A stretch of DNA of 63,723 bases, taken from assembly GCF_029851875.1 (NCBI RefSeq), contig NZ_JARKVC010000003.1:1-63723 (forward strand), in the 5' to 3' direction. Positions 54,162-62,272 of the stretch are shown piece by piece (positions within the stretch are counted from its first letter, which is position 1; each line of letters begins with the position of its first letter). The DNA comes from Actinomyces sp. GTDB taxonomy: Bacteria; Actinomycetota; Actinomycetes; Actinomycetales; Actinomycetaceae. The notes under the pieces are model-generated. The model did not search any database. It was not told the origin of the DNA and saw nothing but the letters and a program-made list of their open reading frames with translations. Position numbers and translations under genes: made by a program.

Positions 54162-55228
54162 CCCTCACCGACCTCGATTCCCTGCGCCCGCCCCTGCCTC
54201 CGCGTGGCGGGAGGAGACGACGCCGCAAGGGCGCTGGCCCAGACTGGGTGGTGCCGGAGGCGGACCTCACCTCCTACTACGGGCAGAACATCGTCAAGCC
54301 CGCTCCCTGGGAGGAGGAGATCGCACTCTACCTCTTCTTCGGCGGCATGGCGGCCGGCTCCGGGCTGATCGGGGCCGGTGCTGACATCACCCACCGCCAC
54401 GGCCTGCGTCGCGTGGCGCGTATCGCCGGGCTCGGCTCGCTGGGCATCGGGGCCACGGCCCTGGTCATCGACCTGGGCCGGCCCGAGCGCTTCCTCAACA
54501 TGATGCGCACCGCCAAGCTCACCAGCCCCATGAGCGTGGGCTCGTGGATCCTCACCGGATTCTCGGTCTTTACCGGGGGAGCCGCGGCCCTGGAGGTCGT
54601 CCAGCCCTGGCTGCCGCGCGAGTCGTGGTGGCGTGAGCTGGTGGACGTCTCCTCCATCTTCGCCTCGGCCGGAGCCGCCTTCTTCGCCCCGCCGCTGGCG
54701 GCCTACACGGCGGTGCTCTTCTCCGACACCGCCACGCCCCTGTGGCACCAGGCCTACCGCGAGATGCCCTTCCTCTTCGTGGCCTCGGGCCAGGGAGCGG
54801 GCTGCGGGCTCAACCTCCTGCTCAACAAGCCCAGCGAGACCGCCCCGGTGCGACGACTGGCCGCTGTAGCCGCTGCCTGTGACCTGGCAGCCGACCACAT
54901 GATGGAGCGGCGCCTGGGGCAGGAGGGACGGCCCCTGCACGAGGGGCGGGCCGGGGCCCTGCACAAGGCCGCGAAGGTCCTGACGACCGTCGGCGGCCTC
55001 GGGGCGCTCCTGTCGCACCGCAGCCGGGCCGTGGCCGCTCTCAGCGGCGCCGCCCTCATCGCCGGCAGCGCCTGCACGCGCTTCGCGATCTACTACGCGG
55101 GGCTGGAGAGCGCCAAGGACCCGGTCTACACCGTGCGCCCCCAGCGCCGTCGCTTCCGTGACAAGCTGGCCCAGGGCCGCTCCGTGACCGAGCCGGGAGG
55201 CCAGTGGCCCGAGGACTCGATCTTCTGA
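54158..55228 (+). CDS. NrfD/PsrC-type membrane subunit of formate dehydrogenase
   Basis: A 356-residue membrane protein that probably passes electrons from the iron-sulfur subunit to menaquinone. After a polar, arginine-rich N-terminus come about eight helices with NrfD hallmarks: YLFFGGMAAGSGLIGAGADI, ATALVIDLGRPERFLNM and SPMSVGSWILTGFSVFTG. E. coli formate dehydrogenase N uses a cytochrome b instead, so this is the other architectural type. It overlaps fdhB by four bases, and its TGA overlaps the fdhD ATG (TGATG). Confidence 0.9.
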   Translation: MTLTDLDSLRPPLPPRGGRRRRRKGAGPDWVVPEADLTSYYGQNIVKPAPWEEEIALYLFFGGMAAGSGLIGAGADITHRHGLRRVARIAGLGSLGIGATALVIDLGRPERFLNMMRTAKLTSPMSVGSWILTGFSVFTGGAAALEVVQPWLPRESWWRELVDVSSIFASAGAAFFAPPLAAYTAVLFSDTATPLWHQAYREMPFLFVASGQGAGCGLNLLLNKPSETAPVRRLAAVAAACDLAADHMMERRLGQEGRPLHEGRAGALHKAAKVLTTVGGLGALLSHRSRAVAALSGAALIAGSACTRFAIYYAGLESAKDPVYTVRPQRRRFRDKLAQGRSVTEPGGQWPEDSIF

Positions 55229-56076
55229 TGTCGAGGCTTGCGGTACGGCGTCGTATCCTGGCGATCGACGCCGACCACCCCTCCGGGTGGGGCCGGGTCG
55301 ACACGCTCAGCGTCGAGGAGCCCCTGGAGATCCGGGTGGGTGGGCAGCCCTACACGGTGACGATGCGCACCCCCGGCCACGACGTCGAGCTCGCCCAGGG
55401 CCTGCTGGCGGCCGAGGGCGTCATCACCGCCCTGGAGGACGTGCGCACGGCACGCTACTGCGCGGGCTCAGTAAGGGACGACGCGAGCGGGCAGGCCGTC
55501 AACACCTACAACGTCCTGGACCTGCAGCTGGCTGCGGGGGTGGAGGTGCCGCGCGAGCGCCTGCGCCAGGTGGTCACCTCCTCGGCCTGCGGGGTGTGCG
55601 GGAGCCAGTCGATCGACCTGCTGCGCACCCGGGTGCCCTGGGACCTCGGGGCTGATGACGTGCGGGTGGGTGCGAGCGCGGTCCTGGCCATGCCTGGGGC
55701 GCTGCGTGAGGCGCAGAAGGTCTTCGCCTCCACCGGGGGCCTGCACGGGGTGGGGCTGTTCGACTCCTCGGGCCGGCTGCTCGTGGCCCGCGAGGACGTG
55801 GGACGGCACAACGCCACCGACAAGGTCGTGGGCTGGGCGATGCAGCAGGGTCTGCGGCCCGCGCGTGGCACGGTGCTCTTCGTCTCCGGACGCACCAGCT
55901 TCGAGCTGGCTCAGAAGGCCGCCATGGCCGGGGTCCCGGTCCTGGCCGGGATCAGCGCTCCTTCCTCGCTGGCCGTCGAGGTGGCCGAGGAGGTCGGGAT
56001 CACGCTCATCGGCTTCGTCCGAGGGGCGCGGATGAACGTCTACACCCGCCCCGAGCGCGTCACGCTGCCCGGCTAG
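55228..56076 (+). CDS. fdhD: formate dehydrogenase accessory sulfurtransferase
   Basis: FdhD passes sulfur from a cysteine desulfurase to the molybdenum cofactor of formate dehydrogenase, which is essential for activity. The 282 residues contain SVEEPLEIRVGGQPY at the start, the sulfur-carrying cysteine pair in SSACGVCGSQSID and the late REDVGRHNATDKVVG block. I take the ATG at 55228 because it overlaps the preceding stop; a GTG at 55204 is possible. Its position directly after the structural genes supports a functional enzyme. Confidence 0.94.
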   Translation: MSRLAVRRRILAIDADHPSGWGRVDTLSVEEPLEIRVGGQPYTVTMRTPGHDVELAQGLLAAEGVITALEDVRTARYCAGSVRDDASGQAVNTYNVLDLQLAAGVEVPRERLRQVVTSSACGVCGSQSIDLLRTRVPWDLGADDVRVGASAVLAMPGALREAQKVFASTGGLHGVGLFDSSGRLLVAREDVGRHNATDKVVGWAMQQGLRPARGTVLFVSGRTSFELAQKAAMAGVPVLAGISAPSSLAVEVAEEVGITLIGFVRGARMNVYTRPERVTLPG

Positions 56077-56085
56077 GCTGGGCAC

Positions 56086-56895
56086 ATGATCCTTGAGCGC
56101 ACCCTCGCCGCCGTCTTCGGCGCGAACTGCTACGTGCTGGCAGCCGGGCCTGAGCGCCCTGCCCTCGTCGTCGACCCCGGTGCGGGTGCCGCACGCGGTG
56201 CCCTGGCGCTGATGCGCTCCCACCGTCTCACGCTGGGCGGGGTGCTGCTCACCCACGGCCACGCCGACCACGTCTGGGACGCCCAGCGGCTCATTGACGC
56301 CGCCCACGGTGAGGGGCTGCTCGCCAGCCAGGACGCGGTGACCGTGCCGGTCTACGTCCCCGAGCCGGACCGCTACCGCCTGGAGGACCCGGACCAGACC
56401 ACCGGTATCCGTGCCGGCGGCATGACCTTCGCCCAGATGGCCGGTAGCGACTGGGAGGCGCCGGTGGACCTGCGGGTCGTGCCGCCCTCGGCCTTCACCC
56501 AGGCCTGGGAGGTCGTGCCGGGCGTCGCGCTGCAGGCCGTGGCCGCCCCGGGGCACTCAGAGGGCTCGAGCCTCTTCTTCCTCAACGCCCTCCTGGGGGA
56601 CAACGACCTGCTCTACGAGGCAGAGGTCCTTGACGACCCCTCGACGGTGGAGGAGAAGCGCTACCTCATGGCGCTGAGCGGGGACGTCATCTTCAAAGGC
56701 AGCGTGGGCCGGACCGACCTGCCTGGGGGAGACCAGGTGCAGATGTGGGCCACGCTGCGCTTCCTGGCCCAGGCGGTTGACCCGGCCACGGTCCTGCTGC
56801 CCGGGCACGGAGCCGTGACGACCATGGAGCACGAGCACCGGGGCAACCCCTACCTGGCCGAGGCCAAGGTCCGCGGCGGGGACCGCCGGGCCTGA
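56086..56895 (+). CDS. metallo-beta-lactamase-fold hydrolase (glyoxalase II-like)
   Basis: A 269-residue hydrolase with two metal sites. The metal ligands are in LLTHGHADHVWDAQ, AAPGHSEGSSL, SGDVIFKGSVGRTDLPGG and LPGHGAVTTMEHE. The family includes glyoxalase II-like thioesterases. In mycobacteria the equivalent (Rv2581c) lies between relA and hisS. Here it keeps that relative place, but the formate dehydrogenase genes have come in upstream and other DNA downstream. Part of its 3' end (56765-56810) is duplicated 350 bases further on. Confidence 0.92.
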   Translation: MILERTLAAVFGANCYVLAAGPERPALVVDPGAGAARGALALMRSHRLTLGGVLLTHGHADHVWDAQRLIDAAHGEGLLASQDAVTVPVYVPEPDRYRLEDPDQTTGIRAGGMTFAQMAGSDWEAPVDLRVVPPSAFTQAWEVVPGVALQAVAAPGHSEGSSLFFLNALLGDNDLLYEAEVLDDPSTVEEKRYLMALSGDVIFKGSVGRTDLPGGDQVQMWATLRFLAQAVDPATVLLPGHGAVTTMEHEHRGNPYLAEAKVRGGDRRA

Positions 56896-56942
56896 GACCA
56901 GGGGGCGCCAGGCCTGGGCTTTTGGGGGGGGCAGGCCTTTGG

Positions 56943-57092
56943 GCGTGCTTTGACACACTGGGGGCGTGCTTCCGCGGCGAGGGCGTACCTGGCAACGTCT
57001 GCAGACACGTCCTCTCAACGCACACACGCCCCCACGGCACGGATACACGCCGCGACCACCTCAAAACACGCCGCCACCCCAGACAAGCACGT
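56943..57092. repeat. phased palindromic array, copy 3
   Basis: Left motifs GCGTG/GCGTA begin at 56943, 56964 and 56983. Right motifs CACGT/CACGC begin at 57006, 57025, 57046, 57067 and 57088. Steps are 21 and 19, then 23 across the centre, then 19, 21, 21 and 21, the same code as copies 1 and 2. The centre reads GGGCGTACCTGG...TGCAGACACGTCC. It lies 48 bases after the hydrolase gene, past a G8 run (56924-56931). Confidence 0.85.
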
Positions 57093-57114
57093 CGCCATGG
57101 GGGCTGCGCCTCTT

Positions 57115-57160
57115 TGGCCCAGGCGGTTGACCCGGCCACGGTCCTGCTGCCCGGGCACGG
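57115..57160 (+). repeat. 46-bp duplicate of the hydrolase gene 3' end
   Basis: Identical over 46 bp to 56765-56810, where it encodes AQAVDPATVLLPGHG of the hydrolase; a further 12 or so bases upstream are similar with small changes. It sits between arrays 3 and 4 and has no start codon of its own, so it is a non-functional copy. Confidence 0.85.
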
Positions 57161-57261
57161 GGCCGCTGCCTGGTGGCGGCGTTGCTAAAGCCGGTGGAGG
57201 TTCCTCCTGGCCAGCTTGGTGGCGTGTGTGGCTGCCTCTTATAGGCAGCAGGGTCGTGGCA

Positions 57262-57430
57262 GCGTGCTTCCACACACTGGGAGCGTGTATTCACACTATG
57301 GCGGCGTGTGTTCAATCGCTGGGGGCGTGGTTGCGTGGTGAGGGCGTACCTGGGAGTGTTTGCAGGCACGCCGTCTCAAGGCACACACGCCGCCAACGTG
57401 GGCAAGCACGCCCCAAGCACCAAAACACGC
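57262..57430. repeat. phased palindromic array, copy 4
   Basis: Left motifs begin at 57262, 57283, 57304, 57325 and 57344; right CACGC motifs begin at 57367, 57386, 57407 and 57426. Steps are 21, 21, 21 and 19, then 23 across the centre, then 19, 21 and 19. An extra GCGTG at 57222 lies outside the phase. A 6-bp hairpin (GCTGCC/GGCAGC, 57231-57249) precedes the array. Confidence 0.85.
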
Positions 57431-58016
57431 CGCCAACGTCGCAGCGGCGAGAGGCTCCTGCCGCCTCGGCGTCGCCAGACCTGACCGCTACACCGGCTAT
57501 CCCACCAACAAGAACAATCAGGAACACGACAACCAGCCCCAAGCTCCCTCCTGTCCACCGCCATCCCACGGCGCCGCTCGCTACCCGTCCCGGCTGCTGC
57601 CACCCCGTAGCACGCGCCACGAGGCAGCGACGGACACCAGCAGATAACGACGAAGGCAACGGGATAGCGAAGGACACGCGGAGGGCGGTGGCAGCGCAGG
57701 CATGACGGACACCAACAGGCAGCGAAGGAGACCAGGGGAAGATCCGACGCTGCTGGCGTGCGTTCCCGCACCGTCCTCGCCCGGCTCATCGGACTCGTCA
57801 GAGTCGTGCTCGCGGCTCGTGTCGGGCTCATGGGAACGTGCCTTGCCGCATGAAGCGGCGTCCCGGCAGCCAGGACGTGCACAACAGACCTTGGTGCCCC
57901 AGTCGTCCAGACACGCTGCCACCAGGAAGCAGCCCACCCGGACCCCGGCAGGTACCGTCCTGTCTCCTCACTTTTGAGACATGCGGGTCTCAGTGGTTAC
58001 GGGACAGGCGAGTGCC
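57431..58016. other. gene-poor spacer with low-complexity repeats
   Basis: No gene can be supported here. A stretch GACGGACACCA occurs at 57629 and again at 57704, within two similar blocks 75 bases apart. On the minus strand a short frame near 57450-57610 encodes one clear hydrophobic helix (LGLVVVFLIVLVGGIAGVAV) but runs into array 4 and lacks a good start. A 6-bp palindromic hairpin (TGAGAC/GTCTCA) lies at 57975-57992. The stretch looks like eroded DNA. Confidence 0.4.
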
Positions 58017-58401
58017 ATGAGTGATGAGGTGGGTGAGGTCTTGTCTGGCGTGTGCCTGGGGCGAGTATGCGGTGCCGGCGTGGTGGGGGGGGGATGAGCC
58101 GTCTGGGTGCGTACCGGGCGCTGAGCACGCGCTGGTTACCGACCTGGGCCTGTGTGGGCTGAGACCCGTGCAGGGGGAAGAGCAGGTTGAGATCAGGGTC
58201 CGCGGCGGGGACCGTCTGCTGGCACAGCCCCTGGGCCCTCCGTCTGGAAGGCCCTCCTCCCTGACCTCTGGCGCCGTCCGGTTGCTCCGGGAAGGGGAGC
58301 CTGCAGGTCTTGCTCATGAGCGTGGATGTGCTGCTCCACGACCTGGCTGCGCTGAGGGGCCCGGGCACACCGACCGGACCCCTCAGCGTGTGCCTCCTTA
58401 G
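58017..58401 (+). pseudogene. ORF interrupted at a G9 tract
   Basis: From the ATG at 58017 the frame reads MSDEVGEVLSGVCLGRVCGAG and ends at a stop inside the G9 run (58085-58093). If the run had eight G, the frame would continue to a stop at 58401, giving 127 residues. The ribosome-binding site is weak, and the last third overlaps a stem-loop and looks non-coding. It may be a phase-variable gene in its off state, a decayed gene or chance. No family is recognised. Confidence 0.3.
58351..58387 (-). terminator. stem-loop after the first Tat-exported protein gene
   Basis: GCTGAGGGG pairs with CCCCTCAGC. After one mismatch an inner CCGG/CCGG adds four pairs around a 9-base loop. It begins 10 bases beyond the stop at 58398. 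No U tract follows. Confidence 0.7.
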
Positions 58402-59537
58402 AGGACGCCGTCGCGGTGACGGATCTCAGTGACCCCCTGAGTAGGTGAGGAGGTCTTCACCAGCGAGGGGCTCCAGGTAGCCACGCCTGAGATTCTCAGG
58501 TTGTTGTTCTCTGTTCCCGCAGCCATGAAGTTGCCGACCTCGTTGGACCAGACCCAGTCGTTGGGGGTGATCTGGCGTGTCCACCCCATCACGTCGGCGT
58601 TGGAGTCGTAAAAGCGGGACCACCCAGCGACGCTGACCGTGGCGCCTGCCAAGGACTCACCCATCGCGTACCACCGGTTGAGCCGCTCGAGATAGGCCTC
58701 CTGGTAGCAGCTCTCGATCTCCTTGTCTCCTAGCTTCGGGTACCTGGCCTTGACGAGCTCGACAACCTTCTCCCAGGCCGGAGGAAAGAATCCCCGCACG
58801 CGCATCCCCTGAGCGACGTAGATTCTTCCGCCGGGAGCCGCGCCGTCACGGATGTGAGTGGCAGCGACGTTGACGTAGGCTCCAGCCCTGATCGGTGAGG
58901 AGACTGCCAGGGCGTACCCGTAGGCGCCGTTGGTGCCGGAGATGCACTCAGCGAGGTCCTCGCTCACCTCCGTAGGGCGCTGCGCGATGCGGCGGTAGGT
59001 CGTGGGGCTGTAGACGTCCAGCTGGCTTGATCCCCAGGACAGGTCACGGCGCCTGACATTCTGAGGAGAGCCGCACTGGCCTACGTACACGGCGTTACCA
59101 CGCTGGGGGCTGTTGTCTCCGGCAGGGTTCCACGGCGTGTTGACAGGGCGCGCGTCAGTGCCGAACAAGTTGGTCAGACGGGTGCTGCGACTGAAGGTGG
59201 TGTTGACGGCGGGGGAGGTGTCCACATTCTTGTAGGCGAAGTCGATGCTCAGGGGGAACGTCGTGGAGTCGATGTTCTTTCTTCCCTGATTGGTCACGTG
59301 GACGGAGTGCTCTGCCAAAGCGCCGTTCGCGTGGACGGCGGAGTGGAAGCTGATGATGAAGTTGACGCCCGTGAGGTCGGGCATGCCCTGCTTGTAGCGA
59401 GAGAAGACGTTCTCGACGTCATCAGTGACGCTTGCCGGGCAGGACAGGGCGACAGCAGGAGCGGCAGCGGCCAGAGCAACTGCCGGGATGCTCCAGGCAG
59501 CGCCATGGGTGAGGGTTCGACGTGAGACTGCAGACAC
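58398..59537 (-). CDS. Tat-exported protein of unknown function
   Basis: A 379-residue protein starting at a GTG (VSAVSRRTLTHGAAWSIPAV) with AAAGG nearby. The SRRTL motif and following alanine-rich helix are a twin-arginine signal peptide, probably cut near AVALS, so it is secreted folded. The mature part has four or five cysteines (SCPASV, GQCGSP, AECISG, ESCYQEAY), many Asn and Ser, and no motif I know. The signal region is strikingly like that of the next exported protein (RRT-x3-G-A-x-WS-x-P). Base composition is visibly lower in GC than neighbours, which suggests recent acquisition. It may be expressed from a promoter with a C10 run in its spacer. Confidence 0.75.
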   Translation of the reverse strand: MSAVSRRTLTHGAAWSIPAVALAAAAPAVALSCPASVTDDVENVFSRYKQGMPDLTGVNFIISFHSAVHANGALAEHSVHVTNQGRKNIDSTTFPLSIDFAYKNVDTSPAVNTTFSRSTRLTNLFGTDARPVNTPWNPAGDNSPQRGNAVYVGQCGSPQNVRRRDLSWGSSQLDVYSPTTYRRIAQRPTEVSEDLAECISGTNGAYGYALAVSSPIRAGAYVNVAATHIRDGAAPGGRIYVAQGMRVRGFFPPAWEKVVELVKARYPKLGDKEIESCYQEAYLERLNRWYAMGESLAGATVSVAGWSRFYDSNADVMGWTRQITPNDWVWSNEVGNFMAAGTENNNLRISGVATWSPSLVKTSSPTQGVTEIRHRDGVL

Positions 59538-59652
59538 TGTGCTGCCTTTCGTTGTGCGCTCATGCTTGAGCGATCGCGCCCGTGAGCAGGTGAGAGGTGT
59601 GGGACTGCTCAACAGGATGTGATGAGGAAAGATTCTGTGTATCTCCAAGGTA

Positions 59653-59664
59653 AGACACGTGTCT
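59653..59664. promoter_or_regulatory. 12-bp palindrome near the predicted start site of the Tat-protein gene
   Basis: AGACACGTGTCT is a perfect palindrome 13 bases downstream of the putative -10 at 59677-59682. It may be an operator. Confidence 0.35.
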
Positions 59665-59676
59665 CTCCGAAGTCAC

Positions 59677-59705
59677 ACGTTAGCTGTCCGGGGGGGGGGG
59701 CGCAA
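59677..59705 (-). promoter_or_regulatory. putative phase-variable promoter with poly-C spacer
   Basis: On the minus strand, TTGCGC (59700-59705) and TAACGT (59677-59682) are exactly 17 bases apart. The spacer contains most of an 11-base C run (59690-59700 as G on the plus strand). The hexamers are weak, but homopolymers in promoter spacers are a known phase-variation device. Confidence 0.4.
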
Positions 59706-59834
59706 GAGACTGCTCTATGAGGATCCTCACTCGGAGCCAGTCGTCAGATCTGTAACACCTAGGGGCACGGCGCGCGTGGCAGGACACGGAGCCCACGGCC
59801 TGGGAGCCTGTGTGCCAGCCGTCGCCTCCACCGG

Positions 59835-62201
59835 TTAGGGAGCAGGGTGGTAGTAGGTGGTGAGGGCGGAGCCCCCACGGGCCGCAGTGACCTGGACGTA
59901 GACCTGGGAGGCTGTGGACACCAGCTCTGGGGCGTCACCCAGCGACGTGACCTTCTCTCCGAGCCTGGTCCACGTGCTGAGGTCACCCAGCGGGGAGGCG
60001 ACGACCTCGACCTCGCTCCCTTGCAGAAGCACCAGGCAGACCTGGTCCCCGCAGAGCGCCGCCCTGGCGGAGGTCACACTAGCCGGCAGGGCCGACAGGT
60101 CGGCCCTCCGAAGGACCTGGCCTGCAGCGTCTCGTACGCACAGGCGCAGGTCCCCGCCGGACAGGTTCTGTGACAGGTCAAGGAAGCCCACTGCCGACTC
60201 GACGAGCCCCAGCGTCTTGCGTCCCTCGGGCTCGGTGAGCAGCGGGTCCCACACCCCTCCACGCAGCGCGGAGAAGGTACGGGTGCCCTTGCGGAAGTCC
60301 GTGGTGGCCAGGAGGGTCTGTCCGCCGCAGGAGACCAGCCACGGGGTGGTCAGGTAGGAGCCCGAGACCTTGCCGGCGGGTGTGAGGGAGGTGGCGTCAC
60401 AGGACCAGACCAGGACCGTCGAGTCGCCCCCAGGAGCCCAGGCCACCAGGTAGGCCCGCGAGGCGGCTGTGGCGAGGAGCATGGGCTGGTTGAGGGACGC
60501 GTCGACCGACCCCACCGCGTTCCAGACGCCGTCTCGTAGGGCACTGACCGTGATGCGCCCCGTCTGCTGGCTCGCGACGGCCAGGAGGAGGCAGCCGTCC
60601 AGGACCGTCAGGGCGAGGTCGGAGGGGGCCTGAGGAGACGGGGACGGAGGCGTGCCCAGCGACTCCCACCGCGATCCTGACCACTGCTGGACGAGGACCT
60701 CCTGGGCGCCTGCAGCCGCCCGCACCGGGGTCTTGCCCTCAAGCAGGGCCAGGGCCCCGGCGCCTGCCTCCCGGCTGGTGCCCATCTGCTCCCACAGGCT
60801 GACCAAGGAGGTGTCCGCGCGGGTGAGGCGTAGCGTGATGGTGCCGGAGCCCTCGGCCAGGACCTCCACGTAGATGCCGGTGTTGCGCCCCTGGGAGTCC
60901 GTGACCGCGTTGAGCGTGGCAGCAAGGTCGAGGCTTCCGTAGGAGGGGCGGGACCTGTTGAGTGCGGCGGTGGCTGGCACCCGCCCGGAGACAGCGGTCT
61001 CGGAGGCGTCACGGAAGACGTAGACGGCGTCGTGGACCTGACCGTCCAGGGAGACGTTGGACCTGCCGGAGTGCTTGTTGTCGAAGGAGGTGTTGACTCG
61101 GTAGATGATCGCTCCGCTGCCGGGCAGCGAGTCGTCCAGCAGCCCCTGGTAGGAGGGCTGCTTGCGACGGTACTCCACGACGAAGGAGTCCTGAGGATCG
61201 AAGGGGGAGGGCAGGCGCACCGCCTGCAGGCCCCCGGAACCAGGGGCGTGCAGGGTAACCTCCTGGACCCTCTCCTCCTTCAGGACGGGGATCGAGGTCC
61301 ATCCCAGCCACTCGCGCTCCTGGGCGAGCGGCCACGAACGGACTGCCTGCGCCATGACGGACCAGGTCCCGACCGGGACACCGCCCGTCTCCTGCCCGAT
61401 CTGGCCGGCCCGGTACAGGTCTCCCAGACCCGCCGTGTGCAGGTACTCGTGCTTGGCTGTCTCGCCGCCAGCCCCGAGGAGGAAGAGGGAGTCCCCGGCG
61501 GACCACGACAGGGGCACGATCATGTAGTGGCCGTTGCCTCCCACCCTCAGCCCCTTGACCGAGCCGTATGGCTGCTGGCTGTTGTGAGGGACGAGGAACG
61601 GCCCGCTCTGGTAGGCGCTGGCCCCCTGTGGGAGCTGGACCACGATCGTGAGGTTGTCTACCGCGCCGTCACCGTCCAGGTCCCACCTGCTGGTGTCCGG
61701 GTCGAGCTCCTGCAGGGCCTGAAGAGTGTCTCGTACCAGCTCGTAGTCAGAGCTGCCGTCTGAGCCCCGGTACCCCTCCAGCGTGCCGGGCAGGGTGAGG
61801 TAGGTGACCGTGCTCTGGGTACCGTCTGGGTCCTGGGGGTAGACGGTCTCCACCTCCCAGCGTCCACCGGAGACCGTGCTCACGTAGCGGTCCAGAGGCA
61901 GCGACCGCGCTGAGACGTAGCTGACGCCGGTGTCCGAGAACTCCTGCTTGAGGGCCTGCCACTGGGTGCTCTTCCCGTCCGCCAGCAGGGCGTTCGCCCC
62001 GGTCGCCCCGTCGCCGCGCGGGTCCGAGGCGAAGCGGACGAGCACCACGACGTTGGAGCTTCCTGCGGGAGTGGGGATGACGGGGCGTGAGACAGCCAGG
62101 GCGCGGGCCGGCGCACCAACCGCCACCAGGGGAACGGACCAGGCACCTCCTGCCAGGACGGTACGGCGAGAGATCGAGGTGTTCCCGAGGAAAGAAGGCA
62201 C
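59835..62201 (-). CDS. Tat-exported M6-like metallopeptidase
   Basis: A 788-residue secreted protein. It starts at a GTG (VPSFLGNTSISRRTVLAGG). ISRRTVLAGGAWSVP is a twin-arginine signal, probably cut after APARALA. The catalytic zinc motif HExxH is in GETAKHEYLHTAGLGDLY, whose GLGDLY continuation is that of the M6 (immune inhibitor A) family. LDGDGAVDNLTIVVQ upstream is the usual M6 calcium-type block. The last 280 residues are beta-rich, with repeated short blocks that look like a propeller or binding domain (ALRDGVWNAVGSV, ALRGGVWDPLL). No cell-wall sorting signal is present. It probably digests host or microbial proteins outside the cell. Confidence 0.85.
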   Translation of the reverse strand: MPSFLGNTSISRRTVLAGGAWSVPLVAVGAPARALAVSRPVIPTPAGSSNVVVLVRFASDPRGDGATGANALLADGKSTQWQALKQEFSDTGVSYVSARSLPLDRYVSTVSGGRWEVETVYPQDPDGTQSTVTYLTLPGTLEGYRGSDGSSDYELVRDTLQALQELDPDTSRWDLDGDGAVDNLTIVVQLPQGASAYQSGPFLVPHNSQQPYGSVKGLRVGGNGHYMIVPLSWSAGDSLFLLGAGGETAKHEYLHTAGLGDLYRAGQIGQETGGVPVGTWSVMAQAVRSWPLAQEREWLGWTSIPVLKEERVQEVTLHAPGSGGLQAVRLPSPFDPQDSFVVEYRRKQPSYQGLLDDSLPGSGAIIYRVNTSFDNKHSGRSNVSLDGQVHDAVYVFRDASETAVSGRVPATAALNRSRPSYGSLDLAATLNAVTDSQGRNTGIYVEVLAEGSGTITLRLTRADTSLVSLWEQMGTSREAGAGALALLEGKTPVRAAAGAQEVLVQQWSGSRWESLGTPPSPSPQAPSDLALTVLDGCLLLAVASQQTGRITVSALRDGVWNAVGSVDASLNQPMLLATAASRAYLVAWAPGGDSTVLVWSCDATSLTPAGKVSGSYLTTPWLVSCGGQTLLATTDFRKGTRTFSALRGGVWDPLLTEPEGRKTLGLVESAVGFLDLSQNLSGGDLRLCVRDAAGQVLRRADLSALPASVTSARAALCGDQVCLVLLQGSEVEVVASPLGDLSTWTRLGEKVTSLGDAPELVSTASQVYVQVTAARGGSALTTYYHPAP

Positions 62202-62272
62202 GGTTCGTATTGTCGTCCCTCCTCCTCGCAGCGGCACGGGGAGCAGTCTCTGGCTCGTGCGACAATAGCCAC
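62202..62272. promoter_or_regulatory. divergent leaderless promoters for the M6-like peptidase and hisS
   Basis: GACAAT occurs on the plus strand at 62261-62266, six bases before the hisS ATG. It also occurs on the minus strand at 62209-62214, seven bases before the peptidase GTG. Neither start has a ribosome-binding site at normal distance, so both mRNAs may be leaderless. The -35 regions are weak. Confidence 0.45.

Noticed and set aside
56922..57188. An 88-codon protein across array 3
   Set aside because: It consists of translated array motifs joined to the 46-bp duplicate of the hydrolase gene; no ribosome-binding site and no independent conservation.
57702..57977. A 91-codon plus-strand gene in the spacer after array 4
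   Set aside because: Composition is serine- and arginine-rich without domain, its start lies in a direct repeat and it has no ribosome-binding site.
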